From assembly GCA_038030265.1 (NCBI GenBank), contig CM075938.1, forward strand, positions 56,785,189 to 56,849,188: DNA of 64,000 nucleotides, in the 5' to 3' direction. The notes below the pieces were generated by a model. The model worked only from the letters and a program-made list of their open reading frames with translations, searched no databases and had not been told where the DNA came from. The translations under genes and the position numbers were made by a program. Positions 58,767 to 64,000 of this stretch are shown here, piece after piece. Origin of the DNA: Corythucha ciliata. Its lineage: Eukaryota > Arthropoda > Insecta > Hemiptera > Tingidae. Position 1 is the stretch's first letter, and each line of letters starts with the position of its first letter.

Positions 58767-59389
58767 ACGTACTTCCATCACTATTTTTGATCCTCTTTAG
58801 TTTCGTAGACATGTAGGCTTGTATCTCGTCGAATTGCCTTTTATACAGAATGTCCACTTGATTCTCAATTTCGAACGTTTTATCGAGTAATTCCTTCGAC
58901 CGCGTCAGACACTCGTTGATTGGTAACGCCAAGTCAGAGAGACGGATTTCAAGCTTCTCGAGTAATTTAGAGGAGTCGTAACACTCGGTAGGTGAGTCTC
59001 TGCTTGTTTGAAGAATCCAGAGTGCGTCGCAAGTGAGCGCCATGGAGCGAGGGATGCCACCCGGCTGATATTTATGCTTCAAATCAATGGTCAAACCACC
59101 GTTGTCACAGGACGAGGCCAAGTACACTGACACGTCACCATCTGCCGACAGGTGACAGACCGACGAGGTGCACGGGTCAATTTTGGTGGATCGAACCAGA
59201 GTTAGAGCGGATTTTTCGGACGAGACAGCGCAAGCGATAGCCATGCAAGCACAGTAATCCCACAATCGGAGCGTTCCATCAATTGAGGTCGACAAAAGAA
59301 TGTTGGAGTCGTGGGCGAGAAAGTCGAGTGAGGTGACGCACTCTTTGTGACCAAGACAGAAACCGTGAATGTTGTACGCATTCGGAAAC
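58765..59389 (-). CDS. WDR4 exon 3 and stop
   Basis: Starts inside the Arg codon completed across the 55-bp intron and runs FPNAYNIHGFCLGH to KNSDGST, then TAA. It contains the blade DGTLRLWDY and a C-terminal helical tail (LEKLEIRLSDLALP through YKRQFDEIQAY) where human WDR4 contacts METTL1. Confidence 0.93.
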
Positions 59390-59967
59390 CTTTGAAAGAC
59401 ATGTTTAGTACTTATAATTTGGATTTATGAGTGGGATGGCGAACCTCGAGACGCGGATCTTGTCATCCCGATCGCAACTGATGATGAACCGGCCGTCTTT
59501 GGATATCAACACGTCGAGAAGCATGGAAATGTGCCCCAGAACAAATTCACCCGCAGGCTTGTCGTGCTCCACGCCGTACGTACAGACTTCACCCGATTTA
59601 TCGGCGGCAACGATAACATCCTCCGACGGTGAAAAGGCGATACTACTCGGCGTCCTACGTAGCTCCCACTGGCGAAGCAAAGAGCCGTCGTCGGTTCGCC
59701 AAATCGAAAGAGTTTTTTGGAACGTTCCCGCCACGTACTTCGACGTTCGTGAAATAGCCGAACATGCTTGGGGAGCAATGCATTTTTAGAAGGAACGATG
59801 GGATATTACTACAACGCTAGGTACTTACGAGCAGGCGGAGGATCACTACCCGTGACTGCTGTGTTCACGATATTTTCCCAGACGACTTTCCCCGTTTTCG
59901 AGTCAACTAGGATGAGCTTTGACAGAAGGGAAATTGCAATGTACCGCTCTGAAGATGATAGAGACAT
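58765..59967 (-). CDS. WDR4 (wuho): tRNA (guanine-N7)-methyltransferase non-catalytic subunit WDR4 (wuho/Trm82), three coding exons
   Basis: WD40 adaptor that binds METTL1 and positions tRNA for N7-methylation of G46; nuclear. Exons 59967-59829, 59766-59445 and 59389-58765 join in phases 1 and 2 across 62- and 55-bp introns to 361 aa; human WDR4 is 412 aa. Diagnostic family stretches are present in order: AADKSGEV (about 95-102), LGHISMLLDV (about 115-124), ISCDRDDKIRVSR (about 142-154), HGFCLGHKE (162-170) and STSIDGTLRLWDY (187-199). The last about 60 residues are charged and probably helical. The start ATG gives MSLSSSERYIAI, a plausible first blade. A further 5' exon cannot be excluded, because the human protein has about 40 more residues. 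The intron 2 branch site tactaac is clear. Confidence 0.93.
59445..59766 (-). CDS. WDR4 exon 2
   Basis: Encodes CSAISRTSKYVAG to DDKIRVS with split codons at both ends. It holds three WD blades and the highly conserved LGHISMLLDV and CDRDDKIRVS, which mark WDR4/Trm82 specifically. The donor is AG/gttcgc, a weak GT site. Confidence 0.92.
59829..59967 (-). CDS. WDR4 exon 1
   Basis: Encodes residues 1-46 plus one base, from MSLSSSERY to SDPPPA. The donor C/gtaagt is strong. Upstream of the ATG lies AT-rich sequence without a clear in-frame extension. It is short for the family N-terminus, so the start is the least certain part of this gene. Confidence 0.75.
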
Positions 59968-60253
59968 GAATATTTTTCTTTTTAGAAAGTTTGAAGTAAA
60001 AAAATGAGGTGAACCAAGATAACAGGCAACAGATAAACTGGGGAACCCGATAGGAAGCCTTCGTAAAGAGAGCCGGGTGGCTCTTTCGCTGTCTCTACAT
60101 TGTCACCACAGAGGGAGACCGTTTTAATGACGAATTTATGCCATAATCGTGGACGGACGCCTTTTGTTTGGCATCGAAGTTTTCTCAAAGATTATTGGTA
60201 GATTCTTGGATGCCACACATGCTTTGATAGACCGGCGGGGGCGGGACTTCTAT

Positions 60254-60271
60254 GGCAACGTTGACGTTGCC
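60254..60271. promoter_or_regulatory. RFX/X-box-like palindrome upstream of WDR4
   Basis: GGCAACG and CGTTGCC form 7-base arms around a 4-base centre, about 290 bases upstream of the WDR4 ATG. GTTGCC/GGCAAC half-sites resemble RFX X-box halves, although the arms face the unusual way round. Function is inferred only. Confidence 0.25.
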
Positions 60272-60330
60272 GTGTCCGATCCCCAACTCCGTAGATTTCG
60301 CCCTGTCAATCTGTCAGGAGGGGTGGAGAC

Positions 60331-60338
60331 TGACGTCA
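60331..60338. promoter_or_regulatory. perfect CRE palindrome TGACGTCA upstream of WDR4
   Basis: A full CREB/ATF site about 365 bases upstream of the WDR4 ATG. The surrounding CGTCACGAGCAGTCC recurs inverted at about 60475-60490, so the motif may belong to a short inverted-repeat element rather than a promoter. Confidence 0.3.
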
Positions 60339-60629
60339 CGAGCAGTCCTTTGCTCCCGATTGTTCACTCTAGAGCAGCAGAGCAAGTTAATTTTGAAATT
60401 GAAGTTTATGATTTCTCAAAAATCACAACCCAATAACAATTAATAAATGTACTGGGTCCAGCGCAAAGGCGGTTGGGACTGCTCGTGACGTAGGTGAAGG
60501 ACAGTAACGGCCGAAGATCTGCGGCACCTATAGAAAGTTTAGTCACCTTGCTACTAGGCCATAAATACTGGGTAGGATTCATTAACGTTACAAGAACCCT
60601 TTTAATTACTATTATCAATGTTATGCATT

Positions 60630-60705
60630 CATAGTGATGAATAGCGCTTTCCACATGCACAAAAATCTGCCATGGAGCAGTTCATATCCACCCGTCCTCA
60701 CTGAA
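60630..60705. repeat. dispersed repeat E, copy 1
   Basis: gcgctttccacatgcacaaa and atctgccatggagcagttca match the segment at 61718-61800. It adjoins MITE A copy 4. Confidence 0.5.
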
Positions 60706-60823
60706 TTATGAGTAAACTGAATTGTGGAGTCTATCAACCAAACAAATGAATCACTTTGATAGGTGTGCAGTCTCCACAGACGCATAACATGGTTTGTTGT
60801 GAACACTGCCTTAGGACAGGGTT
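60693..60823. mobile_element. MITE family A, copy 4
   Basis: Diverged copy with ttgtggagtctatcaacc and cactttgataggtgtgcag, ending gtgaacactgcc before TTA. It lies 0.7 kb upstream of WDR4. Confidence 0.6.
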
Positions 60824-61124
60824 ATGGTATACTTCATGCATGACTTGGACTCGTTTTCACCAACGCCGATCAACAACTAATCGCGATTACATAGCATTTT
60901 GCATCAGAAATATTATGGTCGCAAATGGCATCAAATCGCGATCAATTCTAAACTTTGTTGGTGAAAACGGGTCTTAGGAGACGGGTCAGCATAGGGGGTC
61001 AGCTAGGGAGAAGAAGCTACATTGCTCACAAAAAAAGTTGCCACAAAAGTCTCAAAACTTCTTGCTACTTTTCAAAAGTGTCTGAGACCAACTCTCGGGA
61101 AAAGTGTTGTAATTTTATTGCACG

Positions 61125-61250
61125 TGTATACGGACCTTGTGTTAACGTTCTGAGCAGTCTATGTAACCAAACAAATTTATCCCCCCGAAAAATGAAGCAT
61201 TTTGATAGGTTGCATAGACACCACAAAACGTAAACATAGAGCGTGCAAAA
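61125..61250. mobile_element. MITE family A, copy 5
   Basis: Contains aaaatgaagcattttgatag, gttgcatagacaccacaaaa and the end cgtaaacatagagc. The left end is degraded. Confidence 0.65.
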
Positions 61251-61279
61251 TCATAAATTCCGATTGGCGTGTATCTTAA

Positions 61280-61536
61280 GGGCGAACTGCAGTGATGATT
61301 CCTCGACCCCCCTCCTATCACCCAAGTCTAATAGTCAAAGAAAGAGCCTGAAATTACAAGGTAAAAGTTCAAGTGAATTTAAAGTAACTTCTGGGATGAA
61401 ATTTGAAAAAAGGAATACTACGGCATTTGCGGAATTTCCTGAAGATTAAAACGAGTCAACCGGCGAGAAGTATGCTGAGTAGTAGTCGAGGGATGATAGT
61501 GAGGGGGGGTGTAGGAATCACCTGTGCAACTCGCCC
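61280..61536. mobile_element. MITE family B, copy 2, flanked by TTAA
   Basis: Shares gattcctcgacccccctcc and the opposite end with copy 1. Ends GGGCGA/TCGCCC are flanked by TTAA on both sides. Internal segments have diverged. Confidence 0.7.
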
Positions 61537-61717
61537 TTAAGCTCAGCTTAGGGCTAAACGGAACTTAAAACCCATGCGGTCGGCCCGGGCCTTGGGAGGG
61601 AGTTTACTTAATCACTGAATATCTCATGGAATAACAATACGGTTTGCAAATAGGCCCGTATAGGAACCAGACTTATCCCAGTTTTGTCAGAAGAATAAGT
61701 ACCCATTTTTCACAGCG

Positions 61718-61802
61718 TTTTCCATTTGCATAAAATTCTGCTCTGGAGCAGCTCATTCCCACCCGTCTTCAACATTAACATAATGTTTTAATTGTGGGAG
61801 GA
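61718..61802. repeat. dispersed repeat E, copy 2
   Basis: gcgttttccatttgcataaa and ctctggagcagctcattccc, ending near ttaattgtgggag; about 75% similar to copy 1. Confidence 0.5.
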
Positions 61803-61882
61803 GATGATTTGCTCCATCACCGATTTTTGTGTAGGTATAAAGAAAAAAAAGTATCACAACCCATATGTGCGACTATCAGGGC

Positions 61883-61925
61883 GAGACCAATAGTGCATTT
61901 TTTTAATGAAATGCACTAAAACGCT
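61883..61925. repeat. 45-base hairpin repeat, copy 2
   Basis: Near-identical to 10127-10174 over about 40 bases; the closing arm is mutated. Confidence 0.6.
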
Positions 61926-62699
61926 ATAATTCTCGGGTCATAGTTCAGGCGTTCACCGATAGAGAGCGCGGGCCTCTCCCTCCTCTCCAAAGAGTTCGCC
62001 GGTGATTCTTTAAATTCCTTGGATGTCGTTCATTTACACATGTCATGGGGTTTCATTGATTTCGGTGGGGAAAAGGGGAAAAGTGAATTAAAAAATGCAT
62101 ATTCGCACACTCAAGAAGCCTGGGTTAGTGCACCCGGTCGATTTGGCTCTCAACGTAATTACGTACTCGCCAAGCAATTTATTTCTATTTTTCCAAGGGT
62201 CATCAGTTGTATGCAGTAAACTCACTGAACGTTGTCATAATGCCTATCCTGTAATATAATTTTATCTCGTGTGTACAGAAAAGTCACGCGCGGAACATTC
62301 GAAAACTCAAAAAGTTCTTGTTCATAATCTTATTTATTTATATCTCAGCTCGTGTCATTCAAGGAATTTCTGTTTTCCAAGGTAAATGAAATTGCGTGTG
62401 GAAAGAGAAAGCGGAATTTCGGAAGGCACGTTGAAACAACTGTAGCGTTAAATGGATCCTTAAGGCTCCAGTGGGTACCCCGGTGACAATATAAGCTCCA
62501 AGTGTGGGATGCGACATTTTTCATAGTCTTCGATCCTCTACCATGAGGTGAAAATATTGATCGAACGTTATTGATTGGGGTTAACACGTTGATCGAACGT
62601 TGGATAAAATATTTTTTTTAAGGGACCCAAAATGCTTTAGGGTTTTATGTTTTTACTTTGGAACCAGTAGCGTAACAAGGAAAGGTCGATGGGGGCTGA

Positions 62700-63500
62700 C
62701 AGCTAATATTCGCAGCCAATATAGTGATAAATCTCGATTCCCGGTTAAAATGGAGAAAATAGCCCTAATTCACTGCTAAAATTGAGAAAAAGTCCAATTC
62801 CGCAGTTAAAATTGAGAACATGGGCCGTTCCGCGGCTAAAATTGAGCAATAGTGCTGATTCGGGGCTGAAATTTAGGAAACCCTCATTAACGTATAAAAT
62901 TAATGAATACGTAGCCCTCGCGATCGTAGCTCAAATTGGAAAATCAGAAATTCATGGTTGCCGGGGTAACTTCATGGCTGAAAATAAAACAAAGCATTGA
63001 TTCGCGGCTAAAATGGAAAGAAAGCGCTCCATTCACGGGCAAAATTGGGGTCGGCCGCGGTCAATGAATAAGTTAATGGAAATCCCGCTCTCGCCCTTCG
63101 TCAAATCACATGTGGCATCCAAGAATCCACCAATCATGTTCGAGAAAACATGGACACCAAACAAAATGGTGCCCGTCCTCAATTCATAGTTACCAACTGC
63201 CACTTCGTGACTTAAATTGCGATATAGTTATAATTCATGGCTAAAGGTGAAAATCGAGAAAACTCAAATTATCTTCTAAAAAGTGTCAAAAGCGCTATTT
63301 GAGAAAAAGTGCTCATTCACAGCTACAAATCGAGAATTGAATTGAGATCGCGAGATTCGCGATCTGAAATTGAGAAAAACGCTAATTCTCGAAAAAATTG
63401 GGAAAACGGGTAACTCGCGGCTAAAATCAACAAAAAACGCTAATTCATATATAGCTAAAAGTGGATAAGTCGCTAATCCACGCTAAAAGTGAGAAAGGGC
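62700..63500. repeat. degenerate minisatellite 3, about 32-33-bp unit
   Basis: Diverged copies of attcgcggctaaaattgaga plus aaaagcgct. Same unit length as minisatellite 1, with loosely similar wording (attcg(t/c)g...aaaa). Confidence 0.7.
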
Positions 63501-63544
63501 GTGGCCGGATTTTATATCGGGATTTCCTAAAAATGAGAAAAATT

Positions 63545-64000
63545 GACTTAAATGCTTATCTCGTTTACCCGAACACCGAAGGCTTTTTTTTTATTTTTTG
63601 CCCTCCTGAAGTTTTCACAAGGAACTTTTGGTAGATCACTCGTATTATACAGGTACATCATCATACATCCCCAAATGACATTTTACAACAGTTCTTTATG
63701 GACAAAGAATTTGAGGCCGTGGTTGACGATTGGGAATAATCCTTCGAACGGCAATTATACCTTGGCCAGTGAAAAATATTCGAAAGTCACTTTTCAAAGT
63801 TTCGTTCATTCATAAAAAATTATTTTCTCAGAAATGAAAACGAATCGCTCATCTGACGAATAATTTAATCCCCCCTCCAACAATCAGGATCTCTCTTGAA
63901 CCCTTCGAGTACAGAGAGTTTTCCCATTGAGTCACGCGCGATAGTTATTGACGAAGCCACGGCGTTCCGCTTGGCTGGCGTCTTTGATTTGTACACACAC
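63545..64000. other. right edge, no gene recognised
   Basis: An 87-codon plus frame (63552-63815) starts just after the minisatellite and has no recognised motif. Confidence 0.4.

Noticed and set aside
59427..59789. 120-codon plus-strand frame
   Set aside because: Antisense shadow of WDR4 exon 2.

Overview
This is a eukaryotic, clearly metazoan window, AT-rich and gene-poor. The organism is most likely an arthropod, but the species cannot be fixed from sequence alone. Two genes are secure, and both have phase-consistent GT-AG introns. The first is a heparan sulfate 3-O-sulfotransferase of the HS3ST5/HS3ST1 type (minus strand, 36087 to 31772, four coding exons, 363 aa). The second is the tRNA m7G46 methyltransferase adaptor WDR4/wuho (minus strand, 59967 to 58765, three coding exons, 361 aa). 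Several introns are only 55-66 bp while others exceed 3 kb, which is common in arthropods. A truncated Jockey-type LINE and many short inverted-repeat DNA elements fit the same picture. Nothing prokaryotic is present: no operons, no CRISPR array.

Layout. About 0.6-16.2 kb: part of a minus-strand gene for an unrecognised Ser/Thr-rich protein. Four exons (16231-16142, 3707-3588, 1295-873, 810-643) are all phase 0 at both ends, and an in-frame alternative last exon (4324-4160) has its own poly(A) signal. The gene runs off the left edge, and its start is not seen. About 8-31.3 kb: repeats, including TTA/TAA-flanked and TA-flanked MITEs, a 1-kb element with internal palindrome arrays, a retroposed fragment with a poly(A) tail, the Jockey fragment, two degenerate minisatellites, a nested repeat block and a 1.76-kb foldback element. 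31.5-36.1 kb: HS3ST. 36-58 kb: mostly gene-free, with a candidate GC-rich exon at 56.36-56.63 kb, a few splice-bounded micro-exon candidates, and a small two-exon gene at 51955-51552 whose last codons and stop lie in a Harbinger-like MITE. 58.7-60 kb: WDR4. 60-64 kb: more copies of the repeat families and a third minisatellite.

The genes do not form a pathway. HS3ST acts in the Golgi on heparan sulfate; WDR4 acts with METTL1 on tRNA. No new multi-gene system is evident. The most interesting signals are the MITE that rewrote the C-terminus of the small gene, the cassette structure of the left-hand gene, a zero-length-exon (recursive splice) motif at 26962, the palindrome-array element at 11.0-12.0 kb and the 11-residue-period minisatellites. 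Long G/C homopolymers are unusually frequent for so AT-rich a sequence.
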